Shown here one piece after another: positions 8,015 to 15,632 of a stretch of 35,446 bases of DNA; within the stretch, counting starts at the first letter, position 1, and the number at the start of each line of letters is the position of its first letter. Source of the stretch: Planctomycetota bacterium (GTDB taxonomy: Bacteria; Planctomycetota; UBA1135; JAKEFM01); NCBI GenBank assembly GCA_022616055.1, contig JAKEFM010000203.1, forward strand, positions 1 to 35,446, in the 5' to 3' direction. The translations under genes and the position numbers were made by a program. The notes under the pieces were generated by a model. The model ran no database searches and had not been told where the DNA came from. It saw only the letters and a program-made list of their open reading frames with translations.

Positions 8015-8230
8015 GTGGACCAGGAACGGCGGGGATCGTCGGGCGAGTCCCACGCCGGGTCGCCGGCACTCGCGGACGAGAACCCTCCTTACACCCACGC
8101 CGTTCCCGCCTGCGAGGGGTGTGAGAAGCGATTTCGTGTGCCGGTTGGAGAGCGTCCTCGGGTGCGGTGCCCGAATCGCGGACTCGAGCGAGGGTTCGAT
8201 GCGCGACCCTGTCCCGGGGCATCGCCCTGA
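8015..8230 (+). pseudogene. Possible remnant of a zinc-ribbon protein
   Basis: Within this stretch one frame reads ACEGCEKRFRVPVGERPRVR and then CPNRG. This resembles the CxxC-x-FRVP-x-GxxVRCPxCG zinc ribbon found at the N-terminus of many planctomycetal proteins. The first CxxC pair (codons at 8111 and 8120) is intact, but in the second pair the last cysteine is an arginine (CGC at 8177). No ribosome site or family-like continuation follows. It lies in the roughly 435-bp stretch (7954-8389) between divergent genes, next to a broken ATPase, where I see no other gene. The resemblance is by eye and could be chance in GC-rich DNA. Confidence 0.3.
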
Positions 8231-8325
8231 CGTCTCTCCTCCCTTTCGAGGGCTCGCGGGCTTCTTCGATCGCCGCGGACGGCTTCCAGGCCGCCCGCTC
8301 CTGACTCTGACCTCGCCGGAAGCGC

Positions 8326-8350
8326 AAATCTGCAGTCTGAATGCAGATCT
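8326..8350. promoter_or_regulatory. AT-rich dyad TGCA-N7-TGCA upstream of the broken DUF4143 ATPase
   Basis: AAATCTGCA (8326-8334), a 7-base centre, then TGCAGATCT (8342-8350): a 7-bp perfect core (ATCTGCA/TGCAGAT) with one outer mismatch. It ends 39 bases before the ATG at 8390. The same TGCA-N7-TGCA arrangement lies 40 bases before the other DUF4143 ATPase, so a shared operator is likely. Confidence 0.5.
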
Positions 8351-8389
8351 ACTTTGACCGCCGGCCACCGGACGGCTTCGGTCCCCCCC

Positions 8390-9310
8390 ATGGCGGTCCC
8401 CCCGTGTCTCCGGCGGACCATCGAGCCGACGCTCCGCCGCGTCGCGCGTCCGTTCCCCCTCGTCGTCCTCACGGCCCCCGCCAGGCGGGGAAGACGACCG
8501 TGCTCCGGAGGCTCTTCGACTCGAGCCACCGCTACGTCTCCCTCGACGACCCGGGCGCGCGCCTCCTCGCCGAGCGCGACCCGCGGCTCTTCCTCGAGGA
8601 GAACCCCCCCCCTCTTCGTCGAGGAGATCCAGTACGCCCCGAGCCTCCTTCCTTTCCTCAAGATTCGGGTCGAAGCCGAACGCTCCCGGAAAGGACAGTT
8701 CCTCCTGACGGGCTCGCAGCATTTCGCCCTCATGGAAGGGGTCATCGAGTCCGTTGCGGGTCGCGCGGCTGTCCTGACGCTCCTGCCCCTCGCCTGGCCG
8801 GAGCGAGTGCGACGGCCGAACGCAGGCCCCCTCTTCGCGGGGAAGGCCCGGCCCCGCGTCCGCAGCAATCGGTCGTCGGCTCGGGAGCTCGCGCGCGGAT
8901 GGATCCGGGGGGGGTGGCCCGAACTCGTCGCGTCTTCGGGGCCCGAGAGCCGGTTCTGGTACGCGGGCTACCTCCAGACCTACCTCGAGCGGGACGTCCG
9001 GTCGCTCCGCCAGGTGGGAGACCTCGGTGAGTTCCAGGCCTTCCTCCTCGCGGCCGCCGCGCGCAACGGGCAACTCCTCAACCTCGCCGAGCTCTCCCGC
9101 GATCTGGGCCTTTCCGTGAACACGGTCAAGGCGTGGATTCGGGTCCTCGAGGCGAGCGGCCCGGTGTTCCTGCTCCGGCCCTTCAACCGGAGCCTCGGGA
9201 AACGGATCGTCAAGTCGCCCAAGCCCTTCTTCGTCGAGACAGGCCTCCTCTGCCACCTCCTCGGGTTGCGCGACCCCGCCCACGCCCTGAACGGACCGGC
9301 CGCCGGGCCT
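8390..9310 (+). pseudogene. DUF4143-type AAA ATPase, frameshifted twice and truncated
   Basis: Family features are present in order but in two frames. RRTIEPTLRRVARPFPLVVLT starts in the first frame. The Walker A GPRQAGKTTVLRRLF and YVSLDDPGARLL then lie in the second frame from about 8475, after a missing base in ACGGCCCCC. The first frame returns at a C9 run (8604-8612) with LFVEEIQYAP (Walker B) and FLLTGSQHFALM. Next come WIRGGWPELV, the YLERDVRSL motif, the winged-helix NLAELSRDLGLSVNTVKAWI and KPFFVETGLLCHLLGLRDP. Similarity stops near 9310, before the expected LFENFVV nuclease-like C-terminal part, and unrelated sequence follows. The two shifts compensate and could be sequencing errors; the missing C-terminus is harder to explain that way. 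Intact relatives are ATP-binding proteins of unclear physiological role. Confidence 0.8.
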
Positions 9311-9411
9311 TCGCTCCTGCTGGCGGGGACCCGAATCCGACCGCGGGAGGGGGGGAGGATCAAGCGCCGGCCTTGCGCGCCTCGCCGGTCCGGGTGGAGA
9401 CTCCTCCCGCC

Positions 9412-10101
9412 GTGCTCGCCGTCCTCCTCCCCCTCCTCGCGGGCCCCTTCCAGGAGCCGGAGCATGTCCTCCTCTACGAGGAGCGCGAGGAGAGGGCCTT
9501 CGCCCGCGCGATCGAGACGCTGCGGAGGAGGCGCGCTCCGGTCTCGCTGGTGGACGCGGATCCCGCGGTCGTCGCCTCGTTCCTCTCGACCCTCTCCGGC
9601 ATCCCCTTCGTGGTCCATCCCGCCCTTCGCAAGGCGATCGCGGATGGCGCCGCGAGGCCGGTGACCGTGGACCTGCGCGAGATCTCCCTTCTCTCCGCGA
9701 TGGAGATCCTCGCCGAGCGGTCGAACTGGCGCTTCCTCTTCAAGCGCTCGGTCTTCTTCCTCACGACGACCGAGAACGCGAGGCCTCGGGTCAGCCTGCG
9801 GCTCTACGAGATCGGGGACCTCCTCTTCGAGGTCCGGGACTTCCCCGCACCCGAGGACTTCGGACTCCTCCTCCCCTCGGGCCAGGCGCGGCGCGAGCCG
9901 GAGCCGCCGGTCGTGCGGACCGCCAGCGGGCTCAAGGCGGAGCAGATCGTCGAGATCCTGAAGAAGTCCGTCGTCCCCGGGTCCTGGTCGGAGGAGGGGA
10001 TCTCGGCCGAGGTCTACGGAACACTCCTCGTCGTGCGGCAGACCCCGTGGGGGCAACGGGGCGTCCGGGCCTTCCTCCGGATGCTCCGGGGAGGGGGATA
10101 G
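9412..10101 (+). CDS. Exported protein with secretin/STN-like N-domains
   Basis: A 229-residue protein starting at GTG, with a short signal peptide (VLAVLLPLLAGPFQEPEH) and GGAG 12 bases upstream. Residues about 70-125 (PVTVDLREISLLSAMEIL, then WRFLFKRSVFFLTTT) follow the STN pattern seen at the N-terminus of secretins and TonB receptors, in which a strand-helix-strand unit ends in an L/VxIT strand. A second unit near the C-terminus (LKAEQIVEILKKSVVPGSW, then GTLLVVRQTPWGQRGVRAFL) matches the N1-type secretin domain. The membrane beta-barrel is absent, so this is not a secretin itself. It may be a periplasmic accessory protein or a free-standing N-domain protein of the kind common in Planctomycetota. 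It sits between two inverted DUF4143 ATPase genes and ends 18 bp from the second. Confidence 0.7.
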   Translation: MLAVLLPLLAGPFQEPEHVLLYEEREERAFARAIETLRRRRAPVSLVDADPAVVASFLSTLSGIPFVVHPALRKAIADGAARPVTVDLREISLLSAMEILAERSNWRFLFKRSVFFLTTTENARPRVSLRLYEIGDLLFEVRDFPAPEDFGLLLPSGQARREPEPPVVRTASGLKAEQIVEILKKSVVPGSWSEEGISAEVYGTLLVVRQTPWGQRGVRAFLRMLRGGG

Positions 10102-10119
10102 CCCTCCGCGGTCTCCTCC

Positions 10120-11391
10120 CTACGCAACCGGGCCGAACAGGATCCAGTCCGGCACGGCCCAGACGTGTCGCTCGAGCTCGGCGACCTCGCGTCCGCGGTA
10201 GACGACGAGTCCGAGTCGCCTTCCCGGGCCCCGAAAGATGTCCCCGAGGAAGGAGGCGAGGGGACGAGCGTCGGAGACGTGCGCGCGGCTCGACGCCCGG
10301 CACTCGATTCCGACGACGTCCCGGCCGGCCGCGAGGACGAGGTCGACCTCCAGCCCCCCGTGCGTGCGGAAGAAGTGCAGGGCGGGCGCGTCGTCGCGGA
10401 AGGAGGCCCACTTGAGGATCTCCGCCGCGACGTAGGACTCGAAGAGGGGGCCGTCCCCGGCGTCCCACCGCTCGGCGAGGGTTCGCGCAAGCCCCGCGTC
10501 CGTCCAGCAGACTTTCGGGTTCTTCGCGAGCCTCCTCTCGATGTTCGGGAGGAAGGGAGGGAGGAGGACCGCCTGGTAGGAGACCTCGAGGAAGCGGACG
10601 AACCGCTTCGCCGTGTTCACGGCCACGCCGAGCTCGCGGGCGAGGTCGGAGAACGAGAGAGGCCGCCCCGTCCGGGCGGCGATCCAGACCTGCGCCCGTG
10701 CGAAGGGATCGAGGTCGGCGACCCTGCCCAGGTCGGCGAGGTCTCGCTCGAGAAACGACCGCCGGTAGTCGCGGAACCACTGGCGACGCTCGGCGTCGTC
10801 GGGGAGGCTCCGCACGGGCGGGTAGCCTCCCCAGAAGAGGGTCTCCTCCGCGGCCGCGCGGAGCGCACGGGCGCGGTCGGCCTCCGGGTCAAAGACGTCG
10901 GCACGACGAAGCACGGCGGGCCCCTCCTCCCAGACTCGGTCGAGAACGGTGGGCGCATCCTCGACGCCCCCGCACTTCTCCCCCACCGAGAGGGGCCACA
11001 GGTCGAGGAGGGTCGCGCGCCCCGCGAGGCTCTCCCTCACCTCGCGGAGGTGGAGGATCTGCGAGGAGCCGAGGAGGAGGAAGCGCTGCCCCTCCTTCCG
11101 GTCGGCGAGCACCTTGACCGCGTCGAGGAGGGAGGGGAGCTTCTGAACCTCGTCGAGGACGACGAGCCGGTCAGGGCGATCGAGCGATCGGACCGGGTCG
11201 GCCCCGACCCGGAGCCTCTCGTCGGGATCGTCGAGGGATAGGTAGTGGAGGGGAGAGGGGGCTCGCGCAGGGAGGAGCTCCCGCACCAGGGTCGTCTTCC
11301 CCGTCTGGCGCGCCCCGGTGAGGACCACGACCCGACGCCGGGCCAGGCGCTTGAGGAGCCGGGGGGCGATTCTCCGCGCGAAGAGGGACAC
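10120..11391 (-). CDS. DUF4143-type AAA ATPase, intact
   Basis: A 423-residue protein with the complete family layout. Walker A is GARQTGKTT (26-34), HYLSLDDPDERL (49-60) is the family's sensor-like strand, and Walker B is VVLDEVQKLP (77-86). FLLLGSSQILHL carries the sensor residue. Then come the FWGGYPPV and FLERDLADLG segments, the winged helix SFSDLARELGVAVNTAKRFV, NPKVCWTDAGLARTLAE, and the C-terminal restriction-endonuclease-like part (LFESYVAAEILKW, then LHFFRTHGGLEVDLVL and VGIECRAS with the D-ExK-like residues). The family is widespread, often multicopy, and of unsettled function (toxin-antitoxin or mobile-element related have been suggested). The GTG start lacks a Shine-Dalgarno sequence. 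A dyad lies 40 bases upstream. It follows the MoaD gene by 69 bp. Confidence 0.88.
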   Translation of the reverse strand: MSLFARRIAPRLLKRLARRRVVVLTGARQTGKTTLVRELLPARAPSPLHYLSLDDPDERLRVGADPVRSLDRPDRLVVLDEVQKLPSLLDAVKVLADRKEGQRFLLLGSSQILHLREVRESLAGRATLLDLWPLSVGEKCGGVEDAPTVLDRVWEEGPAVLRRADVFDPEADRARALRAAAEETLFWGGYPPVRSLPDDAERRQWFRDYRRSFLERDLADLGRVADLDPFARAQVWIAARTGRPLSFSDLARELGVAVNTAKRFVRFLEVSYQAVLLPPFLPNIERRLAKNPKVCWTDAGLARTLAERWDAGDGPLFESYVAAEILKWASFRDDAPALHFFRTHGGLEVDLVLAAGRDVVGIECRASSRAHVSDARPLASFLGDIFRGPGRRLGLVVYRGREVAELERHVWAVPDWILFGPVA

Positions 11392-11431
11392 GGGAGGGGC
11401 TTAACTTGAGTATGCAAAATTTCAAGGAAAT

Positions 11432-11450
11432 CTTGCAGAGTTACTGCAAG
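11432..11450. promoter_or_regulatory. Dyad CTTGCAG-N5-CTGCAAG upstream of the intact DUF4143 ATPase
   Basis: A perfect 7-bp inverted repeat (CTTGCAG 11432-11438, CTGCAAG 11444-11450) containing TGCA-N7-TGCA, 40 bases before the GTG at 11391. It stands in an AT-rich island that also has CTTGA-N12-TCAAG (11405-11426). The matching spacing at 8326-8350 points to an operator. It could instead help terminate the AOR-MoaD transcript, but no U tract follows. Confidence 0.55.
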
Positions 11451-11460
11451 GTCACCCCAC

Positions 11461-11721
11461 CTACCCCCCCGCCACGGCGAGGACGAGGTCGACTTCGTCG
11501 CCTTCCCGGAGGAGGTCGGCGGGCGCGAGCGACTTCCCGGCACGGAAGGCCTGAGCGGGAGCGCGGCCATCCTTCCCGAGGAGTCCGGCGGCGGGAGGGC
11601 TTCGCTTCGCCAGGCGGCCGAGGAGATCGGCGATGTCCGTCCCGTCGGGAACGTCGACCTCGACGCGCTTTCCGCCGAGCGCCGCGGCGAGCGGGCCGAT
11701 CGAACGGACCGCGACGATCAC
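11461..11721 (-). CDS. MoaD/ThiS-family sulfur-carrier protein
   Basis: An 86-residue beta-grasp protein ending in Gly-Gly (VDLVLAVAGG), the tail that is adenylated and thiocarboxylated in MoaD and ThiS. The middle has the VDVPDGTDIADLLGRLA segment, and LLREGDEVDLVLAVAGG is the classic MoaD ending. Its GTG overlaps the stop of the aldehyde ferredoxin oxidoreductase (GTGA), so it is made together with that enzyme. It probably supplies sulfur for the tungsto/molybdopterin dithiolene, as expected of MoaD proteins found next to AOR genes; a role in thiamine or another sulfur transfer cannot be excluded. Confidence 0.85.
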   Translation of the reverse strand: MIVAVRSIGPLAAALGGKRVEVDVPDGTDIADLLGRLAKRSPPAAGLLGKDGRAPAQAFRAGKSLAPADLLREGDEVDLVLAVAGG

Positions 11722-13577
11722 GCCGGCGCGGCCGCCGGCACGGAAGCGCCGGGGAAGGGGCTTCCCCCCCCGCCGAGAACCCCCTCCGCCTCGAGGCCGA
11801 AGGAGAGGTCCTCGAGGCCGAGGGAGTGGAGGCGCTCGCGCGTCGGGGTCCCGGCCTCCGAGAGGCCGCGCCAGCGGTAGTACTCCCCGAGCATCCCTTC
11901 ACGGGAGAGGTCGGCGAGCGCCCAGGAGGGAAGGTCGTCGGCGCGGGTCGCCCCGCGGCGGGCGTTGAACGCCCGCTGGACCTGGACGATCCGCTCCCCC
12001 GCCGCGAAGAAGCCCTCCCAGGTGCCGTCTCCCTCGGGCAGGAGCGCGGCGACGTCTCCGGGGGTGAAGAGGCCGTCGGCGATCAGCGCCGCCGCGCTGA
12101 AGGCGCAGAATCCCGCCGCGTCGATCGCCGCCTTGAAGTTCTCGTGCCACCAGACGAGCCGCCCCTTCGCCGCGGGGCGCTCCGGGTCGTACCCCTCCTC
12201 CGGGAGAGGGCCGAACACGCGGTCGATCGCGGAGCGATTCCCGCCGCCGAAGAGGAGGAAGGGGAACGCCCGCATGTGGTCGCCGCCTCGGGTGGAGACG
12301 CACTGACCGAGGACGGAGGCGAGGTTCTTCTCGGGCCGACCTCCGAGGCCCTTCGCGTGCGGCGCGAGATCGGGCCTCCCGATCGAGCGGGCGAAGGCCG
12401 CGGCGCCCTCGGCGAGCGCCGCCCCCGGCCCCTCCCGGCGCGCGAGGGAGTCGACGAGTCCGAGGAGCCGCGGCAGATCGCCCCAGACCGGCGCCCCGCC
12501 GTCGACCTCTCCCCGCTCGACCGCGGCGGCGTAGGCCGCGAGGGTCGTCCCCAGCTCGATCGCGTCGAGGCCCAGGCCGTCGGCGGCCTCGAGGAGGCGG
12601 AGAACCCCCTCGAAGTCGGCGATGCCGAGGTTCGGTCCGAGCGCGTAGACCGCTCCGAACTCGGCCCGCCTTCCCTTCGCGAGGTCGACGCCTCCGTAGA
12701 GGAACCCGCAGGGAGTCGGGCACCCCGTGCATCCGCGCCGTCCCTCGGCGTGCTTCTCGTGGATCGCGTCGGGGTCGAGGGACGCGATCGCCTCGGCGGG
12801 GAGCGCCCGCTCGAAGTTCCGCTCGCGGAGGTCCCCCATCGCCGCGTAGGCCTGGAGGAGGTCGAGCGTGCCGCGCTCCGCGCGCATCCGCAGGCGCGGG
12901 GACTCGAGGAGCGCCGCGACGAGGTTCCGGCAGGAACCGGGATCGGCTTCCCGGGGAGGGAGGGGCGCGCGGACGACGATCGCCTTCAGGTTCTTCGAGC
13001 CCATCACGGCGCCGAGCCCTCCTCGGCCCGAGAGGCTCGGTCGGCGGCGGGCGGAGACGATCCCGGAGAAGAGGACCCCGCGCTCCCCCGCCACCCCGAT
13101 CCGCGCGGTCTCGCAGTCGCCGAACCGCTCGGCGAGGCGGGCGTCGGTCTCCTCGGGGGGGAGGCCCCACAGGTCGGGGGTCTCGACGAGGTCGACCCGT
13201 CCCTTCGGACCCACCACGAGGCAGGACGGGGCGGCCGCGCGCCCGACGATCGCGAGGTGGTCGATCCCGGCGCCCGCCAACCGCGGGCCGAGCGAGCCCC
13301 CGGCGTTCGAGTCGCAGAACAGTCCGGTGAGCGGGCCCGTCGAGGTGAAGGTCACACGGGCGGCGGAGGGGATCCCCGCGGCCACCATCGGACCCACGCC
13401 GAGGAGGAGGGGGTTGCGTGGGGAGAGCGGGTCGACGCCCGGCGGCGCGAGGTCGTAGAGGAGGCGGGAGTTGACGCCCGACCCGCCGCAGAAGTCTCGC
13501 GCGAGGTAGGGAGGGAGGATGTCCCGCTCGACCACGCCGCGCGAGAGGTCCACCCCGACGATCGCGCGATCGCCCAT
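11718..13577 (-). CDS. Aldehyde ferredoxin oxidoreductase (tungsten/molybdenum AOR family)
   Basis: A 619-residue protein, the normal AOR length. The N-terminal domain has ILPPYLARDFCGGSGVNSRL and NPLLLGVGPMVAAGIPSAAR, then TSTGPLTGLFCDSNAGG with the pterin-contacting residues, and SGRGGLGAVMGSKNLKAIVV. The 4Fe-4S ligands are C283, C286, C290 (GCTGCPTPCGF) and C491 (AAGFCAF), at nearly the same positions as in the Pyrococcus enzyme as I recall it. The family oxidises aldehydes to acids with ferredoxin, or runs in reverse, using a W- or Mo-bispyranopterin. The substrate is unknown. ATG 13577 is chosen because the VGVDLSRG strand begins at once and a TACAGT hexamer lies 8 bases upstream. Longer in-frame extensions are not family-like. 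It overlaps the MoaD-like gene. Confidence 0.93.
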   Translation of the reverse strand: MGDRAIVGVDLSRGVVERDILPPYLARDFCGGSGVNSRLLYDLAPPGVDPLSPRNPLLLGVGPMVAAGIPSAARVTFTSTGPLTGLFCDSNAGGSLGPRLAGAGIDHLAIVGRAAAPSCLVVGPKGRVDLVETPDLWGLPPEETDARLAERFGDCETARIGVAGERGVLFSGIVSARRRPSLSGRGGLGAVMGSKNLKAIVVRAPLPPREADPGSCRNLVAALLESPRLRMRAERGTLDLLQAYAAMGDLRERNFERALPAEAIASLDPDAIHEKHAEGRRGCTGCPTPCGFLYGGVDLAKGRRAEFGAVYALGPNLGIADFEGVLRLLEAADGLGLDAIELGTTLAAYAAAVERGEVDGGAPVWGDLPRLLGLVDSLARREGPGAALAEGAAAFARSIGRPDLAPHAKGLGGRPEKNLASVLGQCVSTRGGDHMRAFPFLLFGGGNRSAIDRVFGPLPEEGYDPERPAAKGRLVWWHENFKAAIDAAGFCAFSAAALIADGLFTPGDVAALLPEGDGTWEGFFAAGERIVQVQRAFNARRGATRADDLPSWALADLSREGMLGEYYRWRGLSEAGTPTRERLHSLGLEDLSFGLEAEGVLGGGGSPFPGASVPAAAPA

Positions 13578-13585
13578 CGACGCAG

Positions 13586-13591
13586 ACTGTA
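13586..13591 (-). promoter_or_regulatory. Candidate -10 box for a leaderless transcript (AOR operon)
   Basis: TACAGT on the minus strand, 8 bases before the ATG at 13577; no Shine-Dalgarno sequence lies between. Confidence 0.35.
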
Positions 13592-13680
13592 GGCCCTCCG
13601 CCCCCCGCCGGGGAGGACCCGCGTCCCCAGGGAGGCGGCCCCTCGTACCATGGACCCCTGGTCCGGGACCCAACCGACTC

Positions 13681-14367
13681 ATGCGCCATGCTCCCGCCGC
13701 CCGGCTCGTTCCGGCCCTTCTCGCCCTCGCCTCCTGCGCGGACGGAGGGGCGGGGAGCCGCGGCCCTTCGAGCACCCGATCCGGACCGGAGGGCTCCCCC
13801 CCGGTCTCCGAGGAGACGCCGATGACCGCCGAAGCCTCCATCCCCCGCCCCGGGACCGAGATCGCGACCTTCGGCGCCGGCTGCTTCTGGTGCGTCGAGG
13901 CGGTCCTCGAGCAGCTCGACGGCGTCCTCGACGTGAAGTCGGGCTACATGGGGGGGAAGGTCGCGAACCCCAGCTACAAGCAGGTCTGCTCCGGGACGAC
14001 GGGCCACGCCGAGGTCGTCCAGGTCACCTTCGATCCGAAGCGGATCTCCTACGCGACCCTCCTCGACTGGTTCTGGCGGCTGCACGACCCGACGACCCTG
14101 AACCGCCAGGGGAACGACATGGGGACGCAGTACCGCTCCGCCGTCTTCACCCACTCGGAGGAGCAGCGCAAGGCCGCCGAGGCCTCCCTCGAGGCGGTCG
14201 AGAAGTCGGGGGCCTTCGAGGACCCGATCGTGACCGAGATCGTGGCGGCCGGCCCCTTCTACTCCGCCGAGGCGTACCACCAGGACTACTACCGCGGGAA
14301 CAGGGAGCAGGGGTATTGCCGGGCCGTGATCGCCCCGAAGCTCGACAAGCTCGGGCTCCGGAAGTAG
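13681..14367 (+). CDS. msrA: Peptide methionine sulfoxide reductase A, predicted lipoprotein
   Basis: A 228-residue protein. It starts with a lipoprotein signal (VPALLALASC, lipid cysteine C19) and a low-complexity linker to about residue 55. The MsrA domain follows: ATFGAGCFWCVEAVL with catalytic C68 in GCFWC, then GVLDVKSGYMGG, CSGTTGHAEVVQVTFDP, the RLHDPTTLNRQGNDMGTQYR segment and YHQDYY. One recycling cysteine remains near the end (NREQGYC). It reduces methionine-S-sulfoxide in proteins, here probably in the periplasm. An internal ATG at 13822 would give a cytosolic form; the lipobox favours the longer start. It is transcribed away from the AOR gene. Confidence 0.95.
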   Translation: MRHAPAARLVPALLALASCADGGAGSRGPSSTRSGPEGSPPVSEETPMTAEASIPRPGTEIATFGAGCFWCVEAVLEQLDGVLDVKSGYMGGKVANPSYKQVCSGTTGHAEVVQVTFDPKRISYATLLDWFWRLHDPTTLNRQGNDMGTQYRSAVFTHSEEQRKAAEASLEAVEKSGAFEDPIVTEIVAAGPFYSAEAYHQDYYRGNREQGYCRAVIAPKLDKLGLRK

Positions 14368-14414
14368 GGGGCGCGGGGCCTCCCTCCCTGCACGCGGCGA
14401 CCTCCGCCGGGCGA

Positions 14415-14420
14415 TATCCT
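14415..14420 (+). promoter_or_regulatory. Candidate -10 box for a leaderless transcript (gene at 14429)
   Basis: TATCCT, 8 bases before ATG 14429, in the 61-bp gap after msrA. No purine-rich ribosome site is present. Confidence 0.35.
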
Positions 14421-14428
14421 CCGCGGCG

Positions 14429-14998
14429 ATGGCGATCGTCCACATGTCCCGCCCCTCCGGGTCGGGCTTCTTCGTCTTCCCGATCGAGGAGGGGAGCGGC
14501 GGCGCGCGCGCGGCCCACGACCTCGAGCGCGCCCGGACCCTCGCCGAGATCGAGCCGCATCTCTCCGCCGCCACGGTGAACCAGCTGCGACCGCGGATCG
14601 GCAAGTCCCGCCTCCAGATCGTGGGGCTCCGTCCGACCGAGGACGCGCAGAAGCACTGGGACCGGGTCGTCGGGGGGGAGACGGTCTTCCTCCTCCGGGA
14701 CCGGACGATCGTCGCGCACGCGACGATCGTCCACGCGGAGCACTCGGCGGCCCTCGCGTCGCGCCTCTTCGGAGGCCCCGGCGGCGGCTACGAGCTCCTC
14801 CTCTTCCTCGTCGACCTGCGGCCGTGCGCCTACGACCTCGCGCGCTTCAACCGGGCCGCGGGGCGCGCGGAGCGCTCCACCTTCAAGTCCTTCGTCACGC
14901 TCTCGAGCGGGGCCGTCCAGAGCCTCGAGCGGAACTTCGGCTCGATCTGGAGCTTCCTCGAGGCGGCGGCATCCCCCCCTCCTCCGACCCCGGCCTGA
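14429..14998 (+). CDS. Conserved-looking protein, possible PUA/EVE-like fold
   Basis: A 189-residue soluble protein that I cannot assign firmly. The middle (about 64-135) reads LQIVGLRPTEDAQKHWDRVV, then GETVFLLRDRTIVAHATIVHA, LASRLFG and YELLLFLVDLRP. A W-x-x-V-x-x-GD-like turn, alternating strands and a late F-L-V strand resemble the PUA/EVE/ASCH superfamily, whose members bind modified bases in RNA or DNA. This is an inference from the strand pattern only; the key aromatic cage cannot be confirmed. No signal peptide or membrane segment is seen, and the C-terminus is a short proline-rich tail. Its neighbours give no functional clue. Confidence 0.6.
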   Translation: MAIVHMSRPSGSGFFVFPIEEGSGGARAAHDLERARTLAEIEPHLSAATVNQLRPRIGKSRLQIVGLRPTEDAQKHWDRVVGGETVFLLRDRTIVAHATIVHAEHSAALASRLFGGPGGGYELLLFLVDLRPCAYDLARFNRAAGRAERSTFKSFVTLSSGAVQSLERNFGSIWSFLEAAASPPPPTPA

Positions 14999-15065
14999 GC
15001 GGCCGCCCTCGTCCGGGGAGGAGGGCTCCACCTCCCCCCGCGGACTCGCCGAAGAGGGGTCCCTC

Positions 15066-15578
15066 ATGAAGCACCTCCCCTCCGCGACCCTCGTCCTCCT
15101 CTTCGCCGCGACGGCCCTCTCCGGCGCGCGCGGGCCCGAGACCGCCTCGCGGTTCGTCGACGCGGCCAACGGCTACTCGATCGAGCCCCCCGCGTTCCCC
15201 AAGGCGCCCGCGGGCCTCGCGTGCCAGACCGCCGCCTTCCTCGCGCCTCCGGAGGACGGCTTCGCGCCGAACGTCAACATCCAGATCCAGGGGGGCGCGA
15301 ACTCCCTCGAGGAGTTCATCACGGCCTCGCGGGCCCAGTTCAAGGAGTACGGCCTCAACCTCCTCTCGGAGGAGAAGCGGAAGGTCTCGGGGAAGGAGGC
15401 CGTCGCCTTCGACTACGAGGGAGACGTGCAGGGCACGCCCCTCCGGTTCGCGGCCCTCGCCGTCGGGGTCGGCGGCCGGGTGATCCTGGTGACCGCGACG
15501 ACGCCGAAGGAGTCGTTCGGGAGGCACGAGAAGGCGATTCGAGCCTGCCTCGGGAGCCTCCAGCTCGAGAAGCGGTGA
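15066..15578 (+). CDS. Exported PsbP/DcrB-like protein
   Basis: A 170-residue protein with a signal peptide (residues 1-20, HLPSATLVLLFAATALSGA). The mature part runs RFVDAANGYSIEPPAFPKA, then NVNIQIQGGANSLEEFITAS, a KKVSGKEAVAFDYEG-like hairpin, RFAALAVGVGGRVILVTATT and a terminal helix with LGSLQL. This matches the Mog1/PsbP-like alpha-beta-alpha fold of DcrB-type proteins: an N-x-Y-S/T-I-x-x-P start, a xxEEYxxxx helix, and an x-VxLTATxP strand near the end. Such proteins are common in the periplasm and mostly uncharacterised. GAGGGG lies six bases upstream of the ATG. Confidence 0.7.
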   Translation: MKHLPSATLVLLFAATALSGARGPETASRFVDAANGYSIEPPAFPKAPAGLACQTAAFLAPPEDGFAPNVNIQIQGGANSLEEFITASRAQFKEYGLNLLSEEKRKVSGKEAVAFDYEGDVQGTPLRFAALAVGVGGRVILVTATTPKESFGRHEKAIRACLGSLQLEKR

Positions 15579-15584
15579 CCCGCC

Positions 15585-15620
15585 GGCGCGCCCGCGGGCG
15601 CCGCGGGCCGCGCGCGCGCC
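15585..15620. terminator. GC-rich hairpin between convergent genes
   Basis: The perfect stem CCCGCGG/CCGCGGG (15591-15597 with 15601-15607) sits inside longer GC-alternating arms in the 54-bp gap between two convergent genes. There is no U tract, so terminator function is only suggested by position. Confidence 0.35.
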
Positions 15621-15632
15621 CGATCCCCGGGC

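Noticed and set aside
8341..9030. Plus-strand reading frame containing GPRQAGKTT as a separate gene
   Set aside because: Only the stretch from about 8475 to 8612 is family-like; the rest is out-of-frame sequence of the same broken ATPase.
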